A DNA stretch of 64,000 bases from Kribbella sindirgiensis (GCF_004331435.1 NZ_SJKA01000001.1:248001-312000); one strand, 5' to 3'; shown: positions 55,532-63,548, numbered from the stretch's first letter. The notes: generated by a model not told the origin, from the letters alone. Numbers and translations: made by a program.

Positions 55532-55786
55532 GCGGGCCACGCGAGCACCCGAGCCGCCGTCCGGTACATCCACACCCGCGACAGTCGGCAACGGTTCCTC
55601 GCCCAAGCCATGTCAGAACATCTGGACGAACTGCGCACGGCGGACAGGGACGACCAGGACGGAGACGACGAGGACGGCGCGTTCGCGGTCACATCGGGCA
55701 CGCGGCCGGTTCAGACCGGTGACACGACGAACCCCGCAGGTCGGAAACTGGCCTCTGACCTGCGGGGTTCTCTGCTGAGCGGGTGA
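55532..55786 (+). pseudogene. C-terminal remnant of a tyrosine recombinase (integrase)
   Basis: The frame reads AGHASTRAAVRYIHTRDSRQ then RFLAQAMSEHLDEL, which matches the actinobacterial integrase end (GHSSTRAALIYQH...). It includes the position of the catalytic tyrosine (codon 55565-55567). Everything upstream of the GH motif is missing; DNA before 55532 reads instead as the end of an unrelated minus-strand frame (RAIHQLEAMGYHVTLNNAS, ending at 55438, possibly a transposase tail). The remnant points at, and ends next to, the tRNA-Gly 3' end, as integrase genes usually do. Confidence 0.6.
55730..55769. terminator. 13-bp perfect hairpin near the tRNA-Gly 3' end
   Basis: AACCCCGCAGGTC / GACCTGCGGGGTT around a 14-nt loop, immediately downstream of the tRNA on the minus strand. 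Likely terminates the tRNA and the integrase relic. Its left arm and loop (55737-55756) are 18/20 identical to 55374-55393. Confidence 0.75.
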
Positions 55787-55848
55787 CGGGAATCGAACCC
55801 GCACTGTCAGCTTGGGAAGCTGATGTTCTGCCATTGAACTACACCCGC
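55778..55848 (-). tRNA. tRNA-Gly (anticodon CCC)
   Basis: Minus-strand cloverleaf of 71 nt without CCA: acceptor GCGGGTG/CACCCGC, D-arm GTTCAATGGCAGAAC, anticodon stem TCAGC/GCTGA with loop TTCCCAA (anticodon CCC, reading GGG), T-arm GCGGG-TTCGATT-CCCGT, discriminator T. Intact. Its anticodon-to-variable-loop sequence is duplicated at 54942-54958. Confidence 0.95.
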
Positions 55849-55965
55849 GCGGCCGGTCTCCCGACAGCGGTGACGAGCATAGCTGATGTGCCAAGGTGCC
55901 GGCACCACGGGCCCGGCGCGCCGCGCCAATCAGCGGCGCCGAACCGGGCCAGGACTACCCCCGCG

Positions 55966-56002
55966 GGGGCAGGAGACAGGTTATTGCCTGTCTCCTGGCC
56001 CC
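55966..56002. terminator. Strong hairpin upstream of tRNA-Gly / MarR region
   Basis: GGGGCAGGAGACAGG - TTATTG - CCTGTCTCCTGGCCCC. It lies in the 55849-56296 non-coding stretch, which otherwise holds the tRNA promoter side and the MarR operators. Confidence 0.6.
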
Positions 56003-56202
56003 GGCGCCTGTGCCCTGGCCGCGCGAGGTCCGGTGGGGGGCCGGGGCAGTTGTTGCCGGGTCAGGGGGAATGGGGTGGGAAGGTGCCGAGCGCATCGAAA
56101 AGAGGGGGATGAACGGTTTGCACCGGGGGTTCTTGGGCAGTTTTTCACAAAGGGCACGTTCAGGACTGGGCAGGTTCGTCATCTTCTGGCAGATTAGAAC
56201 GC

Positions 56203-56217
56203 GTTGCCGGGGGCAAC
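56203..56217. promoter_or_regulatory. Palindromic operator 1 of the MarR gene
   Basis: GTTGCC-GGG-GGCAAC, a perfect 6-3-6 palindrome 79 bp before the MarR start codon. A related palindrome lies at 56266-56278. Confidence 0.6.
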
Positions 56218-56265
56218 ATTCGACGCAACGTGAGGATGCGGTCCTCGCCGGGACCGGACAAGATG

Positions 56266-56278
56266 GTTGCGGGGCAAC
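56266..56278. promoter_or_regulatory. Palindromic operator 2 of the MarR gene
   Basis: GTTGC-GGG-GCAAC, same core as operator 1 and 18 nt before the GTG start, where binding would block initiation. Suggests autoregulation. Confidence 0.6.
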
Positions 56279-56296
56279 TGGATGAAGGGGTGAACG

Positions 56297-56737
56297 GTGG
56301 CAACAGACACAACTGACGCGGTGGACAACCTGGAGAAGGAACTCGTCACGTTGGCACGGCGGCTGCGCGGTCTGCAGCGGACGCTGTCCGACGAGGCGCA
56401 TCCGGACCTGGAGCCGGCGCAGTACGCGTTGCTGAACCACGTGGAGGAGCTGGCACCGGTGCGGATGGCCGACCTGGTGGCAGCACTCGAGGTGGACAAG
56501 GGTCCGGTCAGCCGGGCCTGTGCGCGACTCGAGGAGGAAGGTCTGCTGAAGCGGGCCGCCGACAAGTCGGACGCGCGGGCGACCCTGCTGACGCTGACCG
56601 CGGCCGGCAAGCGCAAGCTGACGGCGGCCCGGAAGAAGCGCCACAAGGTGATCGAGGACCTGCTCAAGGACTGGTCGCCGGCGCAGGTGAAGACCTTCGC
56701 CACCCAGGTGTCGAAGTTCAACAAGCTGGCCAACTGA
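56297..56737 (+). CDS. MarR-family transcriptional regulator
   Basis: 146 residues from GTG 56297 with GAAGGGG upstream. Winged helix LEPAQYALLNHVEELAPVRMADLVAALEVDKGPVSRACARLEEEGLLKRAADKSDARATLLTLTAAG, then a basic C-terminal helix. Two palindromes upstream suggest self-repression. No adjacent enzyme; target unknown. Confidence 0.88.
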   Translation: MATDTTDAVDNLEKELVTLARRLRGLQRTLSDEAHPDLEPAQYALLNHVEELAPVRMADLVAALEVDKGPVSRACARLEEEGLLKRAADKSDARATLLTLTAAGKRKLTAARKKRHKVIEDLLKDWSPAQVKTFATQVSKFNKLAN

Positions 56738-56882
56738 AGATAGTTGCCTCAGGCCCACGGTCTGGTGGTGTGCTCCCGCCGGGGAGCTGAGGGCTCCGGA
56801 CGACTCACCACCAGGCGCGGGAAACGGGCCTGACCGGCAACTCGAACTGTGCGGACGAGCGGCACGCTGCTAACGTGCGACC

Positions 56883-57458
56883 GTGCTGCTCTCCGACCGT
56901 GACATCTTGGCCGAGCTCGACGCGAAGCGGGTCCAGCTGGATCCGTTCGATGCTGCGATGGTGCAGCCGTCGAGCGTCGACGTACGGCTGGACCGGTTCT
57001 TCCGGGTCTTCGAGAACCACAAGTACCCGCATATCGATCCGGCCGAGGAACAGCCCGATCTGACCCGGCTCGTCGAGCCCGAGGGCGGCGAGGCGTTCAT
57101 CCTGCATCCCGGTGAGTTCGTCCTGGGATCGACGTACGAGCTCGTCACGCTGCCCGACGACGTCGCCGCCCGGCTCGAGGGCAAGTCGTCGCTGGGCCGT
57201 CTCGGCCTGCTGACCCACTCCACGGCGGGCTTCATCGACCCCGGCTTCTCCGGCCACGTGACGCTCGAACTCTCGAACGTCGCGACGCTGCCGATCAAGC
57301 TCTGGCCCGGGATGAAGATCGGCCAGCTGTGCTTCTTCCGGCTGTCCTCCCCCGCCGAGCACCCGTACGGCTCGTCGAAGTACGGCTCCCGCTACCAGGG
57401 CCAGCGCGGCCCGACACCGTCCCGCTCCTACAAGAACTTCCACCGCACCGACGTATAG
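56883..57458 (+). CDS. dcd: dCTP deaminase
   Basis: 191 residues from GTG 56883. [73 protein letters not shown] (catalytic Glu) and a [17 protein letters not shown] tail: the Dcd trimeric fold. Supplies dUMP for dTTP synthesis; some homologues also have dUTPase activity. Confidence 0.95.
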   Translation: MLLSDRDILAELDAKRVQLDPFDAAMVQPSSVDVRLDRFFRVFENHKYPHIDPAEEQPDLTRLVEPEGGEAFILHPGEFVLGSTYELVTLPDDVAARLEGKSSLGRLGLLTHSTAGFIDPGFSGHVTLELSNVATLPIKLWPGMKIGQLCFFRLSSPAEHPYGSSKYGSRYQGQRGPTPSRSYKNFHRTDV

Positions 57459-57464
57459 ACAGGC

Positions 57465-57494
57465 AAGGCCCCGAGACTCTCGTCCCGGGGCCTT
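57465..57494. terminator. Bidirectional terminator after dcd
   Basis: AAGGCCCCG / CGGGGCCTT stem with an inner AGAC/GTCC extension and TTT at one end, between dcd and the convergent lipoprotein gene. Confidence 0.8.
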
Positions 57495-57503
57495 TCGGCC
57501 AGG

Positions 57504-59018
57504 TCAGGCAGTCGGCTTGAGGAAGATGCAGACCGACTCGACCCGGGGGGAGCCGTAGTTGTCGCCGGTCGGCAGCTGACGGTAGACACCGCCGTACGGC
57601 GAGACGGCCTGCGGCGAGCGCATCTTGCCGTCGAACAGACCGAGGTCACCGTTTCCGGGGGACTCGTTGCCCGTCGGCGAGTCATTGCCGGACGGGGTGT
57701 CACTCGACGAAGGCGTGTCACCGGAGGAGGGGGTGTCGCTCGAGCTCGGGCTGCTCGAGGAGGATCCGCTCGGCAGGTCCGCACCGGTCTTCGCGTCCAG
57801 CAGCACCGGCTGCGCCTCAGTCTGCGCGTAGATGACGCCGTGGAACGCGGCCGTCACGTTGGGTACGACGCGGGAGCCCGCGGTTTCCGTGAAGCCCCAG
57901 GTCTTCTTGCCGGTGGTGTCGTCGAAGCCGAGGACCTCGAGGGGACCGCTGCGAATCGACTTGATGAGGCAGACGACCGCGGAGGCCTGGTCCGGGAGAC
58001 ACTCGATGGTGACATCGGACTCGAACTTGGTCGCGGGTGTCGTCGGCGCCACGGCGCCGGTCGACAGGTCGACCGAGAAGATCGTGTCGGCCTTGGTCCC
58101 CTGGCCGTAGTCCGTGTACGCCATGCCGTAGAAGTACGCGTGCTTGGCGCCGCCGGTCAGCGGCGTCAGGTAGGCCTGCTTCAGCGGGAGCTGCTTCGTG
58201 ACCTTGCCGCTCGCGCCGTCGACGAGCAGCGCGGTGCCGTCGGCGCTGTTGTCGGACTGCGAGCCCTTCGATCCCGCAACCACGCCGGCGTGCACGGCGG
58301 CCGGGTTCATCCCCGGGACGATCGTGGACTTCTGCGTGGCGGGATCCGCATACACCGTCTGGTACTCGCCGTTCATGACACCGGCCGTGGTCACGCCGAT
58401 GGCGACCTGGCCGGTCTCCGGGTCGTATGCCTGGGCCCTGAGGTTCGGGACGCCGCTGGTGTTGCCGGTGTCCTGCAGCGTGCTCACCTTCGCGGTCACC
58501 TCGGCGACCTTCTTCCCGGACGCCACGTCGATCCAGTGGACAACGACCAGACCCGCCGGCTTCTGCGTGCCGCTGCCCTTGTCGGCTTCGGCGTACGCGA
58601 CGATCGCGACGTCCTTGCCGTCGAGCTTCGCCGCCATCGGCCTGGAGGCGTCGTAGACCTCGGTGGTCTCGGCCTCGGCGGACTTGACCGTCCAGGTGTT
58701 GGTCGGGTTGGCAACGTCGTGGCCGCTCAGGCCCGCCCAGCTACCGACGAGCGCGACCTGGCCGGCGATGCCCATCTGGGACTCGTCCACGGTGGACCGG
58801 CCCTTCTCCTCGATCGCCGGGTACGCTGCCGCGGGGGCGAAGGATTTCGGCGGGTCGAATGACGGGGCGGTCGGGGTGGACGGCGTGCTCGAGGCGGCTG
58901 TGGACTGGCCGCCGTTGTTCTCCGACCCCGAGTCGGCCTTCTTGTCGTCGCCGCCGCAGCCGGCCAGCAGGATCAGAGCAGCGGTGACAGCTGTGGTTGC
59001 CACCATCGGACGCAACAT
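57504..59018 (-). CDS. Large exported lipoprotein with beta-propeller-like body
   Basis: 504 residues. Lipobox LLAGC (Cys21), a Ser/Thr/Asn-rich linker (25-55), then repeated beta strands compatible with a propeller (LVVVHWIDVASGKKVAEVT, YDPETGQVAIGVTTAGV, IFSVDLSTGAVAPTTP, VLGFDDTTGKKTWGFTETAGSRV). Residues about 415-455 form a low-complexity Ser-Pro-Asp-Gly insert with repeated (S)SDTPS units before a final VSPYGGVYRQLPTG strand. Function unknown. Confidence 0.8.
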   Translation of the reverse strand: MLRPMVATTAVTAALILLAGCGGDDKKADSGSENNGGQSTAASSTPSTPTAPSFDPPKSFAPAAAYPAIEEKGRSTVDESQMGIAGQVALVGSWAGLSGHDVANPTNTWTVKSAEAETTEVYDASRPMAAKLDGKDVAIVAYAEADKGSGTQKPAGLVVVHWIDVASGKKVAEVTAKVSTLQDTGNTSGVPNLRAQAYDPETGQVAIGVTTAGVMNGEYQTVYADPATQKSTIVPGMNPAAVHAGVVAGSKGSQSDNSADGTALLVDGASGKVTKQLPLKQAYLTPLTGGAKHAYFYGMAYTDYGQGTKADTIFSVDLSTGAVAPTTPATKFESDVTIECLPDQASAVVCLIKSIRSGPLEVLGFDDTTGKKTWGFTETAGSRVVPNVTAAFHGVIYAQTEAQPVLLDAKTGADLPSGSSSSSPSSSDTPSSGDTPSSSDTPSGNDSPTGNESPGNGDLGLFDGKMRSPQAVSPYGGVYRQLPTGDNYGSPRVESVCIFLKPTA

Positions 59019-59216
59019 CGTTGGTATCTCTCCCAGGTCGACCGAGAATGATCGACTGAACGCTAGCAGTGTTCACGGGTCCGTCCGGGCGGTTATCCAC
59101 AGGCATTGCAGCAAGCTGCAACTACTGGCGGCGGAGCGGCGATCCGGCGCCGACCAGGCCGAGCCGCTCGAGGACGGCGCAGATCGCCGCCGGTACGCCG
59201 GTCAGCGGTACGCCGT

Positions 59217-59462
59217 TCACCGGACGATCGAGAGACCGGTCCCGCGGTGGCGGGGCTGGGACTCGGTCAGCGGCCGGATGGCCGGCTCGGTCAGGCGGCG
59301 GGAGGCGGGCTCCAGCCGGTCGGCCAGCTTGTGCAACCAGCCCGCGAACCGCGTCCGCGTCCTGATCCGGGGCTTGCCGTTGTACCGCAGTGCTCGTGCC
59401 TCGATCCTCCGCAACTGGTCCTCGACGCGGTAACGGGCAACTTCCTGCTGTTCGCTCAACAT
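59217..59462 (-). CDS. Small basic hypothetical protein
   Basis: 81 residues from ATG 59460-59462 with AAGGGGAG upstream. Basic and helical (SEQQEVARYRVEDQLRRIEARALRYNGKPRIRTRTRFAGWLHKLADRLEP). Follows the DUF4097 gene by 109 nt in the same orientation, probably the third gene of that unit. Function unknown. Confidence 0.6.
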   Translation of the reverse strand: MLSEQQEVARYRVEDQLRRIEARALRYNGKPRIRTRTRFAGWLHKLADRLEPASRRLTEPAIRPLTESQPRHRGTGLSIVR

Positions 59463-59571
59463 GATCGTGCTCCCCTTCGCTCGGTCCCCGTGCTGTGGTT
59501 TCAGGCAATGCTTCGCCCGGGTCCCGCCCCCAGTGGCGGGACCTCGTGCGGTGTTGCTGGTGGTGGTCGGG

Positions 59572-60423
59572 TCAGACCTTGACGACGGTGATGTCGCCGG
59601 AGACCGTGCGGGCGCGCAGCATCAGGGCGCGGTCCCCCTCGGCCGGCTTCTGGCCGGGCTCGAGATCACACCGGATCCGTCCGGTGACCGTCTTCAGGTC
59701 CAGGTACGTCGGAAGTCCGTCCGGGACCCCGATCTGTACGTCGCCCCGGGCCGTCTCGGCCTGGACGCTCGGCCCGTCGGCGATCTCGACCTTCACGTCG
59801 CCGGAGCCGGAGGTGGCGACCGAGTGGTCGCGGATCCGCTCGATGGTGATGTCCCCCGAGCCGACCTTGACGGAGGTGGGACCGGCCGCGTCGCCGATCG
59901 TGACATCGCCGGAGCCGGTGCTCAGGCCGAGCGCGTCACCGGCCTCCTCGATGTCGATCGAGCCCGAACCGGTACCGGCCCGGACCGCGCCGGCGGCCGA
60001 CTCGACCTTGACGTCACCGCTGCCGGTGTTGACGCCGAGCTCGTTCTCGACCCGGGTCAGCCGGACGTCGCCGGAGCCGGTCGAGAGCCGCGCCGAGCCG
60101 AGCGGCACGTCCGCGGTGATGTCGCCGGACCCGGTCTTGACCCGGGCGTCGAGCACCGCGGAGGTGGCGATCCGGACCTGGATCTCCGGCCCGCGACGAA
60201 CGTTCCGCTGCGGTCCCTCGACGATCAGCTCGCCGTCCACGACCTCGACGGTCACGTCCTCCTCGGGCCCGCTGTCGACGTCGACCGAGACCGCGGTGCC
60301 CTTGCCGTCGGCGTTGGCGGTGATCTCGACCAGGCCGGAGCCGATGTCGATCCGGATCCGCTCGATCGGGTCGTTCTCGTCGTCGACGATCTGCTGGCTG
60401 AAGCCGCTCATCATTCCGCCCAT
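59572..60423 (-). CDS. DUF4097-family protein with TGSGD repeats
   Basis: 283 residues. Right-handed beta-helix-like ladder with at least seven [TV]GSGD/GSGD repeats about every 18-20 residues (KTGSGDITADVPLGSARLST, NTGSGDVKVESAAG, STGSGDVTIGDAAG, KVGSGDITIERI), the DUF4097/toastrack-type fold. No signal peptide or membrane helix. Start at 60423 overlaps the upstream RHH gene end by 13 bp; the internal ATG at 60414 would give an ATGA overlap instead. Confidence 0.82.
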   Translation of the reverse strand: MGGMMSGFSQQIVDDENDPIERIRIDIGSGLVEITANADGKGTAVSVDVDSGPEEDVTVEVVDGELIVEGPQRNVRRGPEIQVRIATSAVLDARVKTGSGDITADVPLGSARLSTGSGDVRLTRVENELGVNTGSGDVKVESAAGAVRAGTGSGSIDIEEAGDALGLSTGSGDVTIGDAAGPTSVKVGSGDITIERIRDHSVATSGSGDVKVEIADGPSVQAETARGDVQIGVPDGLPTYLDLKTVTGRIRCDLEPGQKPAEGDRALMLRARTVSGDITVVKV

Positions 60424-61187
60424 CCCGTCAGTCGCTGGCCCGGGCCGTGTCCGCCGCGGCGGCGTTCCTTGTCCTCGCGGCGCCGGTCCTTGTCCTCGCG
60501 GCGGCGGTCCCGGTCGTCACGGCGCCGGTCGCGTTCGAACCGGCCGCGGTCCTGGCCGAAGACGCCTTCCTCGCCGAACGGGCCGTTCGGGCCGAACACG
60601 CCGTTCGGGCCGAAGACCCCGTCGGGGCCGAGCGGTCCGTTGGGACCCAGTGGGCCCTCCGGGCCGAACACCGGGCCACGCGGCGGGCGCGGCGGCCGCG
60701 GCGGGCGGGGGCCGCCGCGGCGGCGCTCGCTGAGCTCGGTCATCACGGTGCGCATCAGCCACGCGTTCGAGGAGATGCCCTCGGCGTTGGCGGCCTCGTC
60801 GACCTTGTTCTTGATCGACATCGGCAGCCGCAGCGTGATCCGTGCGGTCGGCTCGTCGGCGTCGAACACGAACTGCTCGTCGGCCTCGGCGTCGGTGTCG
60901 TCGTCGATGTCTTCTTCGGTCTCGTCCGGACCGGTCAGCTGGCTGGGCGCCGGCGTGACCACGAACTCCGGGCGGCCGCCGGCCATCCGGAGCTCGACCG
61001 AACCCGGGGACAGCTCGCGGCTGATCTCCCCGGCGGCGTCGGACAGGGCTGAGATGAGGGCCAGGCGGCCCGCGTCATCCAGCGTTGCCCCGAGGCGCTG
61101 AGCCACGGAGCGGGTTTGCTCGTCGGCCAGGGCGGTGGCGTTCTCAACGCTCCGCCGGACCGACTCGAGGTAGTGGTCAAGTTCCAT
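60411..61187 (-). CDS. RHH-domain protein with collagen-like and charged repeats
   Basis: 258 residues from ATG 61185-61187 (MELDHYLESVRRS); an ATG 4 codons upstream is possible. An N-terminal helical domain (1-70), an acidic stretch (DDDTDAEADEQ), an Arc/RHH-type domain (about 113-145: PTARITLRLPMSIKNKVDEAANAEGISSNAWLMRTVMTEL), Gly-Pro repeats (GPxGPxG and FGPNG, about 155-205) and an Arg/Asp repeat (RRREDKDRRREDK) to the C-terminus. Likely a DNA-binding autoregulator of the unit; phased TGACGTCA sites lie just upstream. Confidence 0.78.
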   Translation of the reverse strand: MELDHYLESVRRSVENATALADEQTRSVAQRLGATLDDAGRLALISALSDAAGEISRELSPGSVELRMAGGRPEFVVTPAPSQLTGPDETEEDIDDDTDAEADEQFVFDADEPTARITLRLPMSIKNKVDEAANAEGISSNAWLMRTVMTELSERRRGGPRPPRPPRPPRGPVFGPEGPLGPNGPLGPDGVFGPNGVFGPNGPFGEEGVFGQDRGRFERDRRRDDRDRRREDKDRRREDKERRRGGHGPGQRLTGWAE

Positions 61188-61198
61188 GACAGCAAGCA

Positions 61199-61239
61199 TG
61201 ACGTCATCGTGACGTCACTGTCAACCCCCGCTGATGTCA
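61199..61239. promoter_or_regulatory. Phased TGACGTCA palindromes
   Basis: TGACGTCA at 61199-61206 and 61210-61217, and TGATGTCA at 61232-61239, i.e. 11 and 22 bp apart (one and two turns). They cover the promoter region of the RHH gene and lie opposite the SDR gene. Probable operator array of the RHH protein. Confidence 0.65.
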
Positions 61240-61287
61240 CCGTGCCGCCAAAGGCACAATGTGGTGCAGTCATCGACAGGAGGAACA

Positions 61288-62082
61288 GTGTCCAGAGGAG
61301 TACTGATCACCGGCGCGTCCAGGGGCGTCGGCGCGGCCGCCGCGCAGGCGTTCGCGGCGGCCGGCGATCGTGTCGTGCTGCACTGCCGCGGTGCCGTCGA
61401 CCGCGCCGAGGAGATCCGGTCCGCACTGCCCGGCGACGGTCATGCGGTGCTTGCCGCCGACCTCGGCGATCCGGCCGCAATCCCTTCCCTGGTTGAGGAA
61501 TCGGCCTCCGTGCTGGGTCGCGTCGACGTGCTGGTCAACAACGCCGCGATGTACGTCGACGAGCCCGTCGAGGGATCCCGCCGGGTCGGTCATCCGCTGG
61601 CCGAGACGTCGTACGACGAATGGGTCGCGGCGTGGCGTCGTACCCTCGCCGTCAACCTCGAGGGCGCAGCGCACGTGACCTGGTGCGTGGCCCGGCAGAT
61701 GCTCGACAAGGAGCCCGCGGACGGTGTCCGGCGGGGTGCGATCGTCAACGTCGGGTCCCGCGGCGCCTACCGGGGCGAGCCCGACGTCCCGGCGTACGGC
61801 GCCTCGAAGGCCGGGCTGCACTCGCTCGGGCAGTCGTTGGCGGCATCGCTGGCGCCACATGACATCACCGTGACGTCAATCGCGCCGGGTTTCATCGCGA
61901 CCGACATGACCGAGACGTTCCTCGCGGGTCCCGGCGGCGACGCGATCCGGGCGCAGAGCCCGTTCGGCCGCGTCGCCACCGCCGACGAGGTCGGGAACGC
62001 GATCTACTGGCTCGCCTCAGCCGAGGCGAACTGGGCGAGCGGCGCGGTCCTCGACTTCAACGGCGCGTCGTACCTGCACTGA
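61288..62082 (+). CDS. Short-chain dehydrogenase/reductase
   Basis: 264 residues from GTG 61288 with AGGAGG upstream. Rossmann ITGASRGVGAAAA, VNNAAMYVDEP, catalytic YGASK in PDVPAYGASKAGLHS, and IAPGFIATDM. Substrate unknown (3-oxoacyl-ACP reductase-like). 3' end overlaps the CPBP gene by 66 bp, convergent. Confidence 0.9.
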   Translation: MSRGVLITGASRGVGAAAAQAFAAAGDRVVLHCRGAVDRAEEIRSALPGDGHAVLAADLGDPAAIPSLVEESASVLGRVDVLVNNAAMYVDEPVEGSRRVGHPLAETSYDEWVAAWRRTLAVNLEGAAHVTWCVARQMLDKEPADGVRRGAIVNVGSRGAYRGEPDVPAYGASKAGLHSLGQSLAASLAPHDITVTSIAPGFIATDMTETFLAGPGGDAIRAQSPFGRVATADEVGNAIYWLASAEANWASGAVLDFNGASYLH

Positions 62083-62778
62083 GCTGACCGCCACGGCGGC
62101 GATCGTCCAGACCACCGCGAGGACGGCCATCGGGAACAGGTTGCCGTCCTCCTCGGTGAACAGCAGGATCAGCGAAAGGTTGACCGCGGCGTGGGCTGCG
62201 GTGGCGACGACGAGGTTGGTACGCCGCGCGCCCCGCAGCACCGCGCCCATCACCACCGACAGCGCGGTCGCCATCACGACGAACAGACCCATGTACGCGA
62301 GCCCGTGCTCGAACCCGCCGAGGTGCCAGAACCCCCACAGCACGCCGACGACGAGCGAGGAACGCAGTACCGAGAAGCGGGTCTGCAGATAAGGCTGCAA
62401 GAACGCGCGCCAGCCGAGCTCCTCGCCCGCCGCGCCGACGATCATCGTGATCACCAGCACCCAGAACGGGAACGGCAGCCCGTCCGCGCGCCACGGCCGG
62501 CCCGCGATCACGTGGACGAGCACCGAGACGGCCATCGCCGCCACGACGATCCCCACGATCAACGCACTCCGCCCCAGGGCCGGCGGCGTGAACCGCGCGT
62601 CGACCCGAGTGGTACGGCGGAACAGCAGGAACATCACGCCGACGCCGAGGGCCGGCGCGAACTGGACCAGCTGGATCAGCTCAGGACTCGGCCCGGTCGC
62701 CGCCTGCAGCGCGTTGAGGATCCCGCTGAAGACCATCGTGACCAGGTAGAAGACCAGAACGCGCAGAAACACCGTCAC
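62017..62778 (-). CDS. CPBP-family intramembrane metalloprotease
   Basis: 253 residues, about seven membrane helices. Catalytic EELGWRAFLQP (EExxxR) and WGFWHLGGFEHG, the CPBP/Abi signature. The listed GTG (62778) sits immediately after AGGA; the third codon GTG at 62772 has AGGAG at good spacing and may be the true start. Its 5' end overlaps the TetR gene by about 98 bp in another frame, so the two are probably coupled. Confidence 0.88.
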   Translation of the reverse strand: MTVFLRVLVFYLVTMVFSGILNALQAATGPSPELIQLVQFAPALGVGVMFLLFRRTTRVDARFTPPALGRSALIVGIVVAAMAVSVLVHVIAGRPWRADGLPFPFWVLVITMIVGAAGEELGWRAFLQPYLQTRFSVLRSSLVVGVLWGFWHLGGFEHGLAYMGLFVVMATALSVVMGAVLRGARRTNLVVATAAHAAVNLSLILLFTEEDGNLFPMAVLAVVWTIAAVAVSSVQVRRAVEVEDRAARPVRLG

Positions 62779-63361
62779 TCCTGAGATAGGGGGCGATCAT
62801 CAGGTCGAGCTGCTCGGTGAGGAACTCGGACAGCGAGCCCCAGCCGTTCACCGCCCAGACCTGGAGCGCGCCGTTGAAACAGACAAGGGTGTGCCGAGCC
62901 AACGCCGGTACGTCGGTCTCCGCGCGGAGCTCACCGACCTCCACCGCGGCCCGGTAGAACGTGTCGCAGCTGTCGACGATCGCGGCGGAGTGCGCCAGCG
63001 CGTGCTGCCGGAACTCCGGATCCGCGACGTCGAGCTGGACGAAACCGAGCCCGTTGCCGAGCTCCTCGCGATGCTTGATGTGCGCGACCGCCGACAGTGC
63101 GAAGTCCCGCAGCGTGGCGAGCGGCGAGACGTTCCGGGCGGCGGCCTCGTCGGCCGCGAGTTTGACCATCAGCGGCGACCGGGCCGCGGACGCGAGCAGC
63201 AGACCGCGCTTGGAACCGAACCGCTGCATCAGCGTCGGCGGCGCCAGCCCGACCCTGGCGCCGACCGCCGCCAGGGTCAGTTTCACCGGTCCGAGCTCGG
63301 CCAGGACCTGGCGCGTGGCATCCAGGATCACGTCGTCGCTCACCAGCCGTGGCCGGGCCAT
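62681..63361 (-). CDS. TetR-family transcriptional regulator
   Basis: 226 residues from ATG 63359-63361 with AGGAGG upstream. N-terminal HTH (DDVILDATRQVLAELGPVKLTLAAVGARVGLAPPTLMQRFGSKRGLLLAS). Ligand-binding domain ends near FLTEQLDLMIAPYL; the last 30 or so residues run into the CPBP coding region and look non-native, so a compressed stop or frameshift is possible. An inverted repeat (63391-63406) next to the promoter suggests autoregulation. Confidence 0.88.
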   Translation of the reverse strand: MARPRLVSDDVILDATRQVLAELGPVKLTLAAVGARVGLAPPTLMQRFGSKRGLLLASAARSPLMVKLAADEAAARNVSPLATLRDFALSAVAHIKHREELGNGLGFVQLDVADPEFRQHALAHSAAIVDSCDTFYRAAVEVGELRAETDVPALARHTLVCFNGALQVWAVNGWGSLSEFLTEQLDLMIAPYLRSDGVSARSGLLPGHDGLQRDPQRAAGGDRAES

Positions 63362-63390
63362 GTCAGCGCCTCCTGGTTTGTGAACGGCCA

Positions 63391-63406
63391 TTCGTTAATA
63401 CACGAA
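63391..63406. promoter_or_regulatory. Inverted repeat near the TetR start (candidate operator)
   Basis: TTCGT-taatac-ACGAA, overlapping a TACGAT -10-like box for the minus-strand TetR gene. Confidence 0.5.
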
Positions 63407-63548
63407 ATCGTAACAGATCCTTGTTGGCTCAGTTATTCAGTGACAGCGGGTGAGCTTCCGGACACCTGGAGAGGGGTCCGGACCAAGGCGCCCGCCGTCC
63501 GGTGCACCCGTCCGTGGGCCGGGCTCGTCGGACAACGGGAGCCTCTTC

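Noticed and set aside
55438..55701. 87-codon minus-strand frame read as a transposase gene
   Set aside because: The end (RAIHQLEAMGYHVTLNNAS) vaguely recalls transposase C-termini, but there is no catalytic motif or terminal repeat; mentioned only as a possible relic.
61860..61885. ACATCACCGTGACGTCA inside the SDR gene
   Set aside because: Resembles the RHH array but is coding (HDITVTSIAPGF) and not phased; treated as coincidence.
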